Of a stretch of 64,000 nucleotides of DNA, positions 21,400 through 34,539 are shown one piece after another. The stretch lies in the NCBI GenBank assembly GCA_032622095.1, contig CP136069.1, forward strand, positions 68,345,319 to 68,409,318, in the 5' to 3' direction. The DNA is from Siphonodentalium dalli (Eukaryota; Mollusca; Scaphopoda; Gadilida; Siphonodentaliidae). Positions within the stretch are counted from its first letter, which is position 1; each line of letters starts with the position of its first letter. The notes below the pieces were generated by a model that ran no database searches, was not told the origin of the DNA, and saw only the letters and a list, made by a program, of their open reading frames with translations. A program made the translations under genes and the position numbers.

Positions 21400-22915
21400 A
21401 GTTCACGCTCTTTTACATAGTTAAAGGCTTGCTTGAGATCCCGCCATTCGACGCATAGGTTTACCTATTTTGTTGAGTGATTTCGACCTCATAAAAGTTC
21501 TGTACAGAGTTCAACGCTAAACCATGCATCATTGCTGAAGCGTGCATGTGTTAGGCGAAGGCCGAAGTGCTAGCTGTTGGCTATAACTGGAGCGTGGCCT
21601 TGTAAAACATCCTGTCAAAGATTTGACACCATCGTACTGTATGCCTTCCAAAGTAAATGTGTGTGGTGCACCATGAAAGAAACGAAACACATGGGCTCGT
21701 CGATGAATGAATAAGGTTCGCCAGGTAATTTTGTTAGATGAAGAAGTACTAGTTCATCATCATCGAGTTCATCTGTCCAGAGGTAAAACAATAATCCAAA
21801 TTTGTCAATTAGCTGGTACCACATACCATTTCGAAGGATGCATAATGTACGGTGATTACAGTAAATTAGAGCATGCTAAAAATGTGTGACTATATGAGAA
21901 CGTTGTCGCAAAGTCATCGCGCAGTCATTACGGGGTCTGCTATTGTCGAAGGTTTCAATCCAACTAGCTGTGACTGTTACATGATATTATCGTGATATAC
22001 GCATGCACCCGCTAAGACATGACAGTTCTGTGTGTACAAATGACTGGAACATTTCACGCCTTACATGTTACCAAAAAGTATGCCATTAAGATGTTTTACT
22101 TTTCCATGTGCATAAATTTAGTTTTAACGGTGATAGCTTTGTTCCTTTATGTTTTAAGGAGGAGGTCAAGTGACCAAGTTTGAATGGGCATTTCCATGCA
22201 AATCTCTACTGCAAAAGTTAAAGTTGAAAATATTTCTGTGCGTAACTTTGTGCGGTATTGAAAACAAAACATAATTATCTGGCGGATCGGCTTGGAATAT
22301 ATTATATTAGACAATTGGCATATTTATTTTTGAATTTCCTATTGATTTTTTTTAATCAAGGTGTTGAAATTAATAAGTGTTGAAATTCCAGAACAAAATT
22401 CTCAAAATTAAATTTATTGCAAACATTGTTAATTTACTATGCGCAGCCGCCAGTTAACTATTATGTCTGTTTAATGACATGGCTGTTTTAGTTACCAGAC
22501 AATTGCTTCATATATAACTTTTGCTGCGGAAATTTGCTTGGAAACCCCCAGTCAAAATTGGTCACTTGACCTCCCCTTAAAAGGGGATGCCCTATTCATA
22601 TGTTTTAGAATGGTCAAAATTAGTATTACTCGTAACAGTAAAGCTCACCCATTTAGTGCTTTTTAGATATATGTCAATAACATAATTAATAAACTAAATG
22701 GTTAGCTTTTCAGCTGTTATCGTTTTTTTTATTTACAGCCATTATTTATATAGTCAATGAAAGGTACTCACATCACGTATGCAATCATGATTAAACAACA
22801 CGAGGCAGATAACAAGTTTAATCCTATTCAAACTTTAAAGTTCCATAAATATATCTTATCACTTTAGGCAATGATGATTTATGTTTCATCAACACTATGA
22901 TCGTAATGCCTATCA
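21400..22915. other. No supported gene
   Basis: Single-copy-looking AT-rich sequence with GACCTCC/GGAGGTC words flanking 22165-22570 (GGTCAAGTGACCAAGTTTGA against AAAATTGGTCACTTGACCTC, inverted). This suggests a ~420-bp element with short inverted ends, not proven. Confidence 0.3.
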
Positions 22916-22920
22916 GAAAA

Positions 22921-23007
22921 TCATATTGTTACCACGGGAACTTGGTCAATTCTACCGTAAATTAAATTTACCGTGGAATTAGACAAGTTCCCGTGGTGAC
23001 AATATGA
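22921..23007. mobile_element. Hairpin foldback
   Basis: TCATATTGTTACCACGGGAA ... TTCCCGTGGTGACAATATGA, 87 bases, arms near-perfect. Confidence 0.8.
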
Positions 23008-23299
23008 TAAAAGCAAATTAAGAGCAAACAATTGGTGTTGACTCCTGTTGACACATGAACAAATAACATTGGTCGGACCGTTATTACTTGCGCCAGTCCA
23101 TGCTGGACGCAAGTAATGTTTTCGGCTCGGATGTCTGTCCTTCCGTGAATATGTTACGTCATACCGGAAGTACATATTGTAAAAAAATGAACACGCGCTA
23201 ATATGAAATGGTTGCTTCAATTGTAATTTAAATCCACATATATACTTAATTTGCATTGTTATCTGGTTTTATTTTGGTAATAAATCGTTCATAAATGAA

Positions 23300-23450
23300 C
23301 AATATTGAAAAATTTCAAAAAGTTCAAATATTTCAAAAAGTTCAAAAAGTTCAAAAAGTTCAAAAATTTCAAAAACTTCAAAAATTTCAAAAACTTCAAA
23401 AATTTCAAAAAATTCGAAAAATTCAAAAACTTCACAAATTTCAAAAAACT
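23300..23450 (+). repeat. ~9-bp minisatellite (TTCAAAAAG)n
   Basis: Units TTCAAAAAG / TTCAAAAAT / TTCAAAAAC repeated ~15 times. Both strands stay open (Lys/Phe/Asn-rich on one, Leu/Lys/Phe-rich on the other) because the unit is a multiple of three without stops, so the frames are not genes. Confidence 0.9.
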
Positions 23451-23569
23451 TAGTAATTTTATAGGCGCCAAATTACCATCCAAGACATATACCCTTATAA
23501 ACTGCGGGTCAGTCCTAGTAACGCGCACGTCAACGCGTTTGAAGTTTTTGAAGTTTTCAATGCGAATGT

Positions 23570-23960
23570 CACTTTAACATTATCCCACAGTGAGTGCCTA
23601 GTGTCACTTTAACATTCATCCATGGTGAGTGCCTTGTGTCACTTTAACAATCATATCCCGTGATTATTTTTCATTATAATAAATAGTGTTTATAAAGTGT
23701 GTCTGGAAAATCAACACTTTGTGTGTTTATTATAAAACGCTATGACATGTTTTAATATAAACACTAGTGTTTATTCATGTCCCTTTAATATTCAAATACT
23801 GAGTGCATTTTGTCCCTTTAATATTCAGGGCGGAAGCTGCCCATCGTTCATCGAGGTCATCACGTGATATTCATGTAGATAATACATCGTTCACATGGAG
23901 AGACTTCGTTCAGCGAGCGCAGTGTGTCACTTTAACATTCAAGACTGAAGCTATCCCCAT
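23570..23960. repeat. Dispersed TGTCACTTTAACATTC units
   Basis: TGTCACTTTAACA or TGTCCCTTTAATATTC occurs at about 23568, 23607, 23637, 23776, 23812 and 23926, sometimes followed by a GGTGAGTGCC-like word. An irregular degenerate repeat. Confidence 0.55.
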
Positions 23961-24388
23961 CAAGGTCCTCACGTAATATACATGTAGATAATACACCATG
24001 CATCGGAGTGGCCTAAATCTGATAGTTGGTTAACAGGTAAAAAACACTACCAATATGTCTCACCTGTAATTAGATCTGATAGAGTTATCGTTCCTAATAT
24101 GCAGCCAACTGGGGTCCATATCATCATAACAGGGATATTATGTCCGTACACACAACTATTTCAGCGATGGATGAACAGAGATTTGATATCTAGATTTTTG
24201 TTATCGATCTCTCAAACGAGGGGCCAGCACCCGTGGTTCAAACTGTTGTTGGCAAGACACCACACAACATGCCAAATGTGTGATGGGCGCAAGTATAGGC
24301 AGCTCCAGTGAGTGCATTCTAGTTAATTACTGTCTTGATGTTAGATGAAGTGTGTTGAACCGTACAAAAATACCATGGTCTAGCAGTT

Positions 24389-24687
24389 ACGGATCCATGA
24401 GCCCAAGGCCAAACAATTACGAAAAAGCGAACATTTCGTCGCCTCGAGAAAATTTCGAAATTTTATGACGACTTGGCACGCCAAATGCAACATTTCACAT
24501 GCCTGTCATGCGAAAGGTATGTTATATAGGTGTTGGGTATACCAATTTCTACATAACTGTTCTAATGTGAATCTCATAAATATGTCGTTGATTGACGATT
24601 GAAGACAATATATACACCTACAGTTTATCCTGACCACTGGGCGCCGCCATCTTGAAACATACAAACCTAAACGGGTATCCGACAGTG
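24389..24687. mobile_element. Truncated copy of the 59382-62401 element end
   Basis: About 300 bases match the right terminal repeat at ~62095-62401 (GCGAACATTTCG(C/T)CGCCTCGA, CATGCCTGTCATGCGAAAGG, AACGGGTATCCGACAGTG). The element end is at 24687. CAGTT occurs immediately after it (24688-24692) and also immediately before the start of homology (24384-24388), so even the truncated copy looks flanked by a 5-bp duplication. Confidence 0.7.
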
Positions 24688-25439
24688 CAGTTGTGGACCG
24701 TGATTTTTCATCGCTTCACCATGCAGTCATTAAAAATAACATACGCGAATAACAAAACAAAAAACCGTGAATTCAACGAAAACAAACGAGTAACCGCAGA
24801 AAACTCAGTCGCCTTTTGCCGCGCGTATATCGCGCGTTATAACTTTATGCAGCAGCGTTACGTAACGGAGTAGTGAGCGGAGTATTCAATGGCGGATTAT
24901 AGTTAACCCGGCCTTTAACCGCTAATCCAAATTTGTAACGCAGAATGACAAAGTTTGCCGAATGTAGTCAACCACTCACAGAATGATGCTTACTTTGTAC
25001 ACCGTTGTTGACAGGAAGTTATTCGGGTGCTGTTCTGAGAAAACCAATGGAACTTACCCAGAAATTATATCACCGCAAAAAACGTACCTCTCCCTTCATG
25101 GCATATAATACCGATAAAAAGCGAATTTCGTGCAGTTTCTTTAAAAATTTTGGTGGATTGAATTACAATGGAGATTGCACTGTTTAGATAATCAGCAGAT
25201 AGCTCAATTTAGCATTTAATATAAGGGAGACAGCTACATCTTCGAAGTAAACAATATTACATAATGGCAATACATCAGTTCAGTTGGTCCAATGACATTA
25301 AGTTTGGCGACATACTGACGACTCCCGTATGTTAAATGCTGGAAAAGTGGCACAAAGCTTCTAAATTGAGCTATCTGCTGGTTAATTATTTATACGACCT
25401 CGCTGCAATCCAATGACATATGGGCTGGTCCTATAATCT

Positions 25440-25630
25440 GATTAAATTAATAGGTGGATTGAATTAAAATGGAGATAAAGGTACCCAGTTTAATTACAAT
25501 GGAGAGAAACGTATACTGTTTAATTCGTTGGTGGATTAAATGACAATGGAGATAACCGTACACTGTTTAATTACAATGGAGATAATCGTACACTGTTTAA
25601 TTACAATGGAGATAACCGTACACTTTTACA
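25440..25630 (+). repeat. ~34-bp tandem repeat
   Basis: Units TTTAATTACAATGGAGATAA + (C/T)CGTACACTG, about five copies; a diverged unit is near 25155-25180. Confidence 0.8.
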
Positions 25631-25774
25631 ATGCAGAGAACCGTTGGATATTCGGGATTCGGGATTCATGAACACAGTTTCTAAACTCTCTGAAAACGCG
25701 GCTCGTTCACAAACCGTTTTCACGATCGAATATCCGGACGCTTCAATAAACCGGGAGTTGCGGAACATGAGGCG

Positions 25775-25960
25775 ATGACATTCTATCTTAGACGGGGAGG
25801 CACTTGACACCCGTTGGGTGACAAATTGTTCATAGACAGGGAAGCACATGACCCCCGTTGAATGACAAATTGTTCTTCGACGGGGAGGCACTTGACCCCA
25901 GTTGAGTGATACAGTGTTCTTCGACAGAGTGGAACTTGACCGCCCGCTGAGTAGCAAATA
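25775..25960 (+). repeat. ~44-bp tandem repeat
   Basis: Units GTTCTTCGACGGGGAGGCAC + TTGACCCC(C/A)GTTGAGTGACAAATT, four copies. The minus frame 25601-25957 spans it and is not convincing as a gene. Confidence 0.75.
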
Positions 25961-25978
25961 TTTAATTGGCTGCTAACC

Positions 25979-28260
25979 CTCCAATTAGTCCGGTCGATAA
26001 AAGGCTTGACCTAGAATAAATTGGGACTAAGTTGGTTTGTACACCATTTTGAAGAGGAATATATCATGTATTACATATCCGAAATGCGCTAAAATCTGAT
26101 TTTTGTAATTCAAGATGGCGTCCAAGATGACTGCAATGTTCCGTTAAGTCAGTTTTATCCAATTATATTGTCACATTGTGATAAATCTTGTCACGTGTAT
26201 ACACATGTATACATTTTTGAGAAGCTAAGACATCACGGCACCTTTATGTGCCAAAATTGGAGCTCCCCGGCCAATATGGCCGCCAAAATGGCGGCTGGAA
26301 GTGAATTTGTTTTACGTTTTTTTTACTAATATCTTTAAGATGATTTTCTGCTGCTTGGAACTGATTGAGAATTGTGACATTATTTTGTATTTATCATGTT
26401 AACTGACCATCGGAGCAATGAAATATGCCCCTCGTGGGGTTCTGACCCCTTCCGATCACTCACAAATTCGATTTAACAGAATGCGGTATAACATATCACA
26501 AAATATCACCATTGGGATTCTAGTAATATTTCATTTAGTAATTGGAAGAACTGTGCAATGTAAGAAATGAATTCTATTTTGTATGGATATTCCAACTCAA
26601 CGTCACCAATATTGTCACTTTGGCTCAAAATGGCTGCCAAAATGGCGTCCAAAATATGAAAAATGGTAAATATTACACCGTTTATAAGTTATGGTTGATG
26701 AAAAAAAAATACTATTCTTCCTTATATACATTGAGTACTAATATTTTTGATGCACCTCGATTAATTTTTACTATATTAACCACCGAAATTACCAGAATTA
26801 TTCGAATTATTCTGTCACAAACTTGACAAAAAAATCGGCAAAAATCATGTTCACGTTTCAACCATTATTTAAAAGTAATATGGAACTATATCTTTGGTAT
26901 CAAAGGTGCCTATTGTTTTGATATGTGTTAAATGTGAATTGTCACATTTATTCCGATCATTATTCTCGGCTGTTGTGAATCAGCAAATTGTGAATCACTT
27001 GGTTATTAAACATGCTACCTAATCAACTAAATGTTCTACTCTGGTTGTCCCGGTACCTTATGAGGTATGACAAGTTCATTTTAAGGGATGCAGTCGGGGC
27101 GGGTGGTCTGCCAACTAATTCAATACACTGGTCTGCAAATAGAAGTTCTAAAAGAAGTTTTCGGCAAAATCCATAATGCATCCATTAACAAGATTTGTCA
27201 TGCCTCATAAGGAACTGGGACAACCTGGATATAACATTTAGTTGTCAGATGACTGAGTAGCATGTTTAATAACCATGTGAGTCACAATTTGCTACTTTTT
27301 TCGGAACAGCAGAGAATAATGTTCAGAATATATTTGATAAAACAATTTTTTATCAAATTTGGTTTCCATTTTGCAAGCCATCTTCAGTAATTATGTCTAA
27401 AATACCACAGTTGACACATTTAAGACAGATAAAAGAAAAAGATAGTTCTGGTTTACTTGAAAAAAATGGTCCAAATCTGAAAAGTGATTTTTTTCCGATT
27501 TTGATGTCATGTTTGTGATAGAAAAATCCCATAGTTCTAGTAATTTCAGTGGTTAAAACAGTAAAAATTAATCAAGGTGCATAAGAAATGTTAGTATTCG
27601 ATGTATATAAGACAGAATAGTCCATTTTGTTCATTTACCTCAACTTATAAACGGTTGCATGGCATACTGGTGCTATATTTACCATTTTTCATATTTTGGA
27701 CGCCATTTTGGCAGTCATTTTGAGCCAAAGTGACAGTTCTTGCCATTTCCTGATGAAATTTTACTAGAATCACAATGGTGATTTTTTTTAGAAATGTTAC
27801 ACGGCGTTCTGTAAAATCGAATTTTTGAATGATCGGAAGGGGTGGAGACCCCATGAATGCCATATTTCATTGCTCCAATGGTCAGTTAACATGCTAAATA
27901 CAAAATAAAGTCATAATTCTCAACCAGTTTCAAACAGAAGATATCAGTAAAAACGTGAAATTTTCCACTTCCGGTCGCCATTTTGGGCGGGAAGTATTTT
28001 CGCATAAAAAGCTGACGATATGTCTTAGCTTCACAAAAATGTATACATGACATTATAATTGCATCAAAACTGACTTATCGGAAAATGATAGCCATCTTTG
28101 ACGCCATCTTGAATTACAAAAAGCTCAAAGCGGATTTTAGCTGACTTTGGATATGTTATAGAGGATATTTTCCTCTTCAAAATGGTATTAAAAACAACTT
28201 AGTCTAAATTTATTCTATGTTGATCCTAAAATTTGCGTTTATCGACCAGACTAAATGGAG
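25979..28260. mobile_element. 2.3-kb palindromic element (family B)
   Basis: CTCCAATTAGTCCGGTCGAT at the left matches ATCGACCAGACTAAATGGAG at the right. Arms of ~1.1 kb continue in mirror order: AATTCAAGATGGCGTCCAAG against TTTGACGCCATCTTGAATT; AATGGCCGCC-type pairs; TTAACTGACCATCGGAGCAAT against ATTGCTCCAATGGTCAGTTAA; GTCATGCCTCATAAGGAACT against ACCTTATGAGGTATGACAAG. Centre near 27120. Arms are ~80-90 % alike by eye. No transposase remnant recognised. The right-arm sequence recurs at 10680-11640. Confidence 0.8.
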
Positions 28261-28264
28261 AGAC

Positions 28265-30380
28265 AAGTTAGCACTTTGGAGAGGTAGGTGGTTAAATAGT
28301 GCATCTCCGTAGATGCAACTATTTTCTTCCCGGCTTAGAGTGTGGAATGAATGTTTTCGGTTAAAACTATAATGAAATAAGTACATTGTAGTTTCAATTA
28401 CAGTCATGAAATTTTGTGATATTTGACACAATAACAATTCATATCATATCACACCTCAGATATTCATGATTTACAGACGGAAAACGCCCTGCGATCGTCG
28501 ATGGAATCTTAATTTTGCTGGTCATTTTCATACCTTCTCGATATACTTCGAGTCCCATTCGTTACACATGATATCGGCTGAAACAAATCTCCAAATAAAA
28601 CACCCTTTCACATTTCTCTGCCCGCATATAGTTGCCAAACTTTAATCCTCTAGTTGCTCATTTTTGTCCACATAGTTATGATTTCTATTCGCGCTGATTG
28701 TGTTAGAAGCACTGTATTTATGGTCGTGTTTACGAATTATGTGAAGTTAATTTCTGCAAATTTCAGAACACAACAAATCAGCCAACAGTTCCACGGTCAT
28801 TGTTTTAACACCACATTTCAAAAGCAAAGGAATCTCCGAAACCTATAAAAAAAACACACCGAAATTTTCTGTTTTTCCACTTTCACAAGAATGACATTAG
28901 ATTCGCCAACTATCGGATCGGGAACGGACGCTCATGGCTGCCCTATTTATACGTAGTAAATTCCACGAAAAGCTAAACACAATAACCTAATAATATTCGC
29001 TGTTATTTTCCTGCTGTCAAAATAGCGGTCGATAAAATTTTAACAAATAAACGCTCTTTAATAAAACGTGTTTTTTAGTTCTGAATATTTCCGTTATTTA
29101 TTTATTATAAACACCCCCCCCTTCGATTAAATGTGGATACTCATTTTGAAATACAATCCGAACATCGCGTGCACCTGTTACTTAGATTGAATACCAATCG
29201 CTATATAATTATGAATCCCGATTAGATATTGTTTTACATCTAATCATTGACATATTGGCTGCATTTTTCGTATGAAATGAGTCAGAAAAGGACACTGGAC
29301 GAAAAGTGAGGTTTACAGATATGACGATTCCACGTATTTTCCACGTATCGAATATACGTGAAATTTATGATGCTTTTATTCTATATTATGGAAAATCTTA
29401 AACTTGGATCGAGTTTACCTTCGCGTATTATCTATATGTATGTAAACGCGGACATAATGGCATCCCAAGAGGCAAAACAAAGTTGCTATAATGACAGCAT
29501 GTTGGCCACTATAACTGACCACATAACGTGTTACATAACTCGCGTCAATAACTGTCGGCGGCGATTAGATTAATTGAAAAGACTTTGCCACCATGCACGC
29601 GTGTACGAAGAATCATCTTCATGTACCATCAAAGGTGCCACATATATTTGGAGGTGGTCAGTATCGGAGAGAAGAGTATCAAAGGCGCCACGCAGAGTAG
29701 ACCTGATTGCTGTGTGCATCTTCAAATTACAGGAATGTACAAAATTATGCAATTTGTATATACTTGTATGTGTATAATTATATTTTCTATTTCTATTCTC
29801 AAGACAATATCCGTTTTGCGTTTTTCCTATTGTTGAAGAATTTTATGATCTGATAGTACCAACTTTATATATTTCCCTCTATTTTCAGATCAGTATATGA
29901 CATTAACACCTATGCTATGGATAATGCTGTCTATATATGGTATGGAGAAGCTGATCGCGTATTTTCCATTTATAGCATATACGGATCATGTAATTTTCCA
30001 TAAATTCGACATATACGTGCGATTTACGGACATGTTATTTCCACGTCAATATGAAATAATACGTGTTTGTAAATCCCATCTATATTTAAAAATTATGGAA
30101 ATTTACGTGATCCGTAAATGCCGCAAATCTAGACATTTAATGGAAAATACGTGACGTTTACATGAAATTACATTCCAAATTTGGCGCCGTGAAAGGTAAA
30201 CAATTTCACGAAATCAGAAACAGTACATTTCACAAAAATAAATGAGGCACTGAAATTTGAACAGAAAGTTAAAAAAAATAAAATAAATTGTTTGGTGACT
30301 GATATATGATGAACTTGGAAAACTTCTATCACTGCTGGAGAAGCCACGCTGCTCAATATATTTTCAGTGTTGTTCTTCAC
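28265..30380. other. Intergenic; no supported gene
   Basis: Contains clusters of CACGT(A/G)-type words and short inverted words in 29300-30160 (TTTACGTGATCCGTAAAT, CGTATATTCGATACG type), which may be the remains of an AT-rich foldback. Several 60-90-codon frames overlap in different frames at 29570-29840 and none shows a domain. It lies just downstream of the repeat gene's stop. Confidence 0.35.
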
Positions 30381-30384
30381 GCCG

Positions 30385-31861
30385 CTAGGGCGCATGGAAT
30401 GGTGCTACCTTCATTACCGATGCAGGCTTGGACTTCGCTGAGCGACCAACGCCGGCAAAACTCATGGCGTTAGTTTTGTAATAGCATGGTTTGTCATATT
30501 CCATCATATTAACAACACACTCCCCGACAGCCTTGCACAAAGCAGCGTCGTTGTAAGCGCAGAAGTAGTTGATGACATGACGGTATGCGTGCTCGGGCTC
30601 TGTTTGGACGCCACTCACCTTCATGGAACTAACCCCGTCAAGCAATCCAGCGCAATAGTATTCTTTTGCTTTTTTCCATGCTTCATCGATAGATGCACGG
30701 CTGTAGAAGGTCATCCATTTACCCCAATGTTCGTTATCGTGATTGTTTGGATACTTCTTCACCTGCGGCTCGTCTATGCAGTTTAGCCAGGCGTCACTGG
30801 AAGAACTTGGCGTCATCTCCGTTGAGCGATGAACGACGGCAAGAGTCATAGCTTCATTTTTGTAATAGCATGGTTTGTCGTATTTCATCATATTAACAAC
30901 ACGCTCCCCGACAGTCTTGTACAAAGAAGTGTCATTGTAAGCGCAGTAGTAGTTGATGACATGACGGTCTGCATGTTCAGGATTTGTTCTGATGCCACTC
31001 ACCTTCATGGAACTAACCCCGTCGAGCAACCCCGCGCAATAGCAGTCTTTTGCTTTACCCCATGCTTCGTCGATGGATGCACGGCTGTAGAATGTCATCC
31101 ATTTACCCCAATGTTCCTTGTTAGGGTTATATGGATAGTTCACCGTCTGCGTCTCGTCTACGCAGTATAGCCAGGCGTCACTGGTAGAACTTGGCGTCAT
31201 CTTCGTTGGGCGATACACAACGGAAAGGGTCGTGGTGCCATTATTGTAATAGCATGGTTTATCGTATTTCATCATATTAACAACACACTCCCCAATAGCC
31301 TTGCACAAAGAAGCATCATCGTACGCACAGTAGTAATTGATGACATGACGGCCTGCATGTTCAGACTTTGTTGGGATGCCACTCACCTTTATGTTGCTAA
31401 CCCCGCCGAGCAGCCCCATGCAATAGTACTCCTTTGCTTTCTTCCATGCTTCATCGATGGATGCACGTTCATGGAAGGTCACCCATTTACCCCACTTTCC
31501 GTTACCGTGGTTTTGTGGATACTTCACCATCTGCGTCTCGTATATGCAGTATAGCCAGGCGTCATTGGTAGAACTTGGCGTCATCTCCGTTGAGCGATAA
31601 ACGACGAGAAGGTTCATGGTGTCATTTTTGTAATAGCATGGCTTGTCGTATTTCATCATATTAACAGCATGCTCCCCGATAGACTTGCACACAGAAGCGT
31701 CATTGCAAGCGCAGTAGTAGATGATGACATGACGGTCTGCATGCCCAGGCTCTGCTCCGATGCCACTCACCTTCATGGAACTAATCCCGTCAAGCAACCC
31801 CGCACAATAGTAGTCTTTTGCTTTCTCCCATGCTTCATCGATAGATGCACTGCTGTAGAAG
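30385..31861 (-). CDS. Eight-repeat DUF1917-like gene, 3' part (second half of repeat 5, repeats 6-8, stop)
   Basis: This minus-strand coding run reads directly from the insertion junction (FYSSASIDEAWEKAKDYYC) through the rest of repeat 5 and repeats 6, 7 and 8 to a TAG. The period is 384 bases, 128 residues. Each repeat contains (H/K)WGKWMTF, SIDEAW-KAK--YC-GLL-G, MKVSG, HVI-YYCAYND--LCKA-GE--VNMM-YDKPCYYK and VYRS-EMTPSS. The order G-K-W-x-x-F, x-D-x-x-W, G-x-x-x-x-x-K-V, H-V-I-x-x-Y-x-x-x-x-x-D, Y-Y-K matches what I know of DUF1917/UPF0696 (C11orf68/Bles03), an eIF4E-like fold. That is recognition by pattern, not a search. Four or more cysteines per repeat are conserved. The last repeat ends KSKPASVMKVAPFHAP. 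No poly(A) signal was identified with confidence. The biochemical function is unknown. Confidence 0.75.
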
Positions 31862-32169
31862 CCCATATAAAAATGTACCTGGGTAAATCTTGGTGTTTAC
31901 CTAGGTATACCCCGGTACATATAGGTTTTACCCTGGTTCCACCCAGGTCACACCCAGGTCACACCCAGGTAAATCAGGGATTTATATAGATTTACCCTGG
32001 TGTTTTCTATATATGTTAGGTATAAACCCCAGTTTACCCGGGTTTTTACGGATATAATTTAGAAAGACGCTGTCACACCCGGGTATTTACACCCAGGTAT
32101 TTACACCAGGGTTTCGCCCAGGTATTTACTACAGTGTTCACCCGGATATATATACCTGTGGTATTTTGT

Positions 32170-34535
32170 TAAACTGTATAATCTGCATTGAAGTCACCTT
32201 ATTAACCCTTTCTATATTACAGCACCATTGGCGTGTAGTTACCTTATTAACCATTCTATATTAAATCATTAATTGACAGGTAGTTACCTTATTAACCCTT
32301 TCTAGACTAAGTAAAATTGGTGAGTAGTTACATTATTAACCCTTTCTATAGTAAAGCACCATTGATGTGAAGTTACCTTATTAACCCTTTCTTTATTAAA
32401 GCACCATTGACGTGTAGTTACCTTATTAACCCTTTCTATATTAAAATATCATTGATGTGTAGTTACAATGTTAACCATTTCTATATTATAGCATCATTGA
32501 CGGCTAGTTGCCTTATTAACTCTGTATATACCAAAGTATCATTGTCGTATATAGTTACCTTATTAACCCATTCTATATTAAAGCATTAATTGACAAGTAG
32601 TTCCCTTATTAACCCTTTCTATACTAAATATTATTGGTGAGTAGTTGCATTATTAACCCTTTCTATACTAAAGCGCCATTGACTGGTAGTTACCTTATTA
32701 ACCATTTTTTTGTATTAAAACATCATTGACGTGTAGTTACCTTATTATAACCATTTCTATATTAAAGCATCATTAACGTGTAGTTACCATATTAACCAAT
32801 TCTATATTAAAGCATTATTGCCGGGTAGTTACATTATTAACCCGTTCTATACAAAGTATCATTGGTGAGTAGTTACCATATTAACCCTTTCTATATTAAA
32901 GCATCATTGACGTGAAGTTACCTTATTAACCCTTTCTGTATTAAAGCATCATTGATGTGTAGTTACCTTATTAACCCTTTCTATATTAAAATATCATTGA
33001 CGTGTAGTTACCATGTTAACTCTTTCCATATTAAAGCACCATTGACGGGTAGTTGCATGCCTTGTTAACCCTGTATATACTAAAGTACCATTGTCGTGTA
33101 GTTACCTTATTAACCCTTTCTATATTAAAGCATTAATTGACAGGTAGTTACCTTATTAACCCTTTCTATACTAAGTATCATTGGTGAGTAGTTGCATTAT
33201 TAACCCTTTCTATATTAAAGCGCCATTGGCGGGTAGTTACCTTATTAACCATTTATGTATTAAAGCATCATTGACGTGTAGTTACCTTATTATAACCCTT
33301 TCTATATTAAAGCATCATTATTGCCGGGTAGTTATCTTATTAACCCGTTCTATACTAAGTATCATTGGTGAGTAGTTACATTATTAACCCTTTCTATATT
33401 AAAGCATCATTGACGTGAAGTTACCTTATTAACCATTTCTGTATTAAAGCAGCATTGACATGTAGTTACCTTATTAGCCCTTTCTTTATTAAAATATCAT
33501 TGACGTGTAGTTAACATGTTAACCCTTTCTATATTAAAGCATCGTTGACGGGTAGTTGCCTAATTAACCCTCTATATACTAAAGTATCATTGTCGTGTAG
33601 TTACCTTACTAACCCTTTCTATACTAAAGTATCATTGGCGTGTAGTTATCTTATTAACCCTTTCTATATTAAAGCATTAATTGACAGGTAGTTACATTAA
33701 ACAAGCCTTTCTATACTAAGTATCATTGGTGAGTAGTTACATTATAAACCATTTCTATATTAAAGCGCCATTGACGGGTAATTACCTTATTAACCATTTT
33801 TGTATCAAAGAATCATTGACGTGCAGTTACCATATTATAACACTTTCTATATTAAAGCATCATTGACTGATAGTTACCATATTAACCCTTATAAATTAAA
33901 GCACCATTGGTGTGTAATTACCTTATTAACCCTTTCTACATTGAAGCAATAATTGACAGGTAGTTACCGTATTAACCCTTTTTATAATGAGTATCATTGG
34001 TGATTAGTTACATTATTAACCCTTTCTACAATAAAGCATCATTGACATGTAATTATCATATTAGCCAGTTCTATATTAAAGCATCACGAACGGTAGTTAC
34101 CATATTAACCCTTTCTATATTAAAGCACCATTGGCGTGTAATTGCCATATTATATTAACCCTTTCTATATTAAAACATCATTGACGTGTAGTTACCCTAT
34201 TAGCCCTTTCTATATTAAAGCATCATTGACGTGTAGAACTTTATCTTATTAACCCTTTCTTTATTATTGACATGTAGTTAGTTACCTTAGTAACCATTTC
34301 TATACTAGAGCATTATTGACGGGTAGTTACCTCATTAACCTTTCTATATTAAAGCATCATTGACAAGTTAAATTATTAACCTTTCTATACTAAGTATCAT
34401 TGCCGTGTAGTTAGTTACCTTATTAAACCTTTCTATATTAAGACGTCGATCATTGACGGGTAGTTGTTACCTTATTAATCATTTATGTATTCAAGCAGCA
34501 TTGACGAGTAGTTACCTTATTACTTGAATTTTATT
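32170..34535 (+). repeat. 45-bp satellite with higher-order structure
   Basis: About 50 units of TTAACCCTTTCTATATTAAA + GCATCATTGACGTGTAGTTACCTTA. Marker variants recur at ~545 bases (12 units): TTATTATAACC at about 32742, 33287 and 33833; ATTAATTGACAGG-type at about 32586, 33130 and 33675. Small frames in the array are not genes. Confidence 0.9.
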
Positions 34536-34539
34536 ATGA

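Noticed and set aside
20841-21424. Long frames rich in Ser/Leu and His/Thr
   Set aside because: They are translations of CT and CA dinucleotide repeats.
23289-23577. Lys/Phe/Asn- and Leu/Lys/Phe-rich frames on both strands
   Set aside because: A nine-base repeat without stops keeps both strands open; there is no other evidence of coding.
30577-31989. Plus-strand open frames opposite the repeat gene
   Set aside because: They repeat with the 384-bp period and are antisense shadows of the minus-strand coding repeats.
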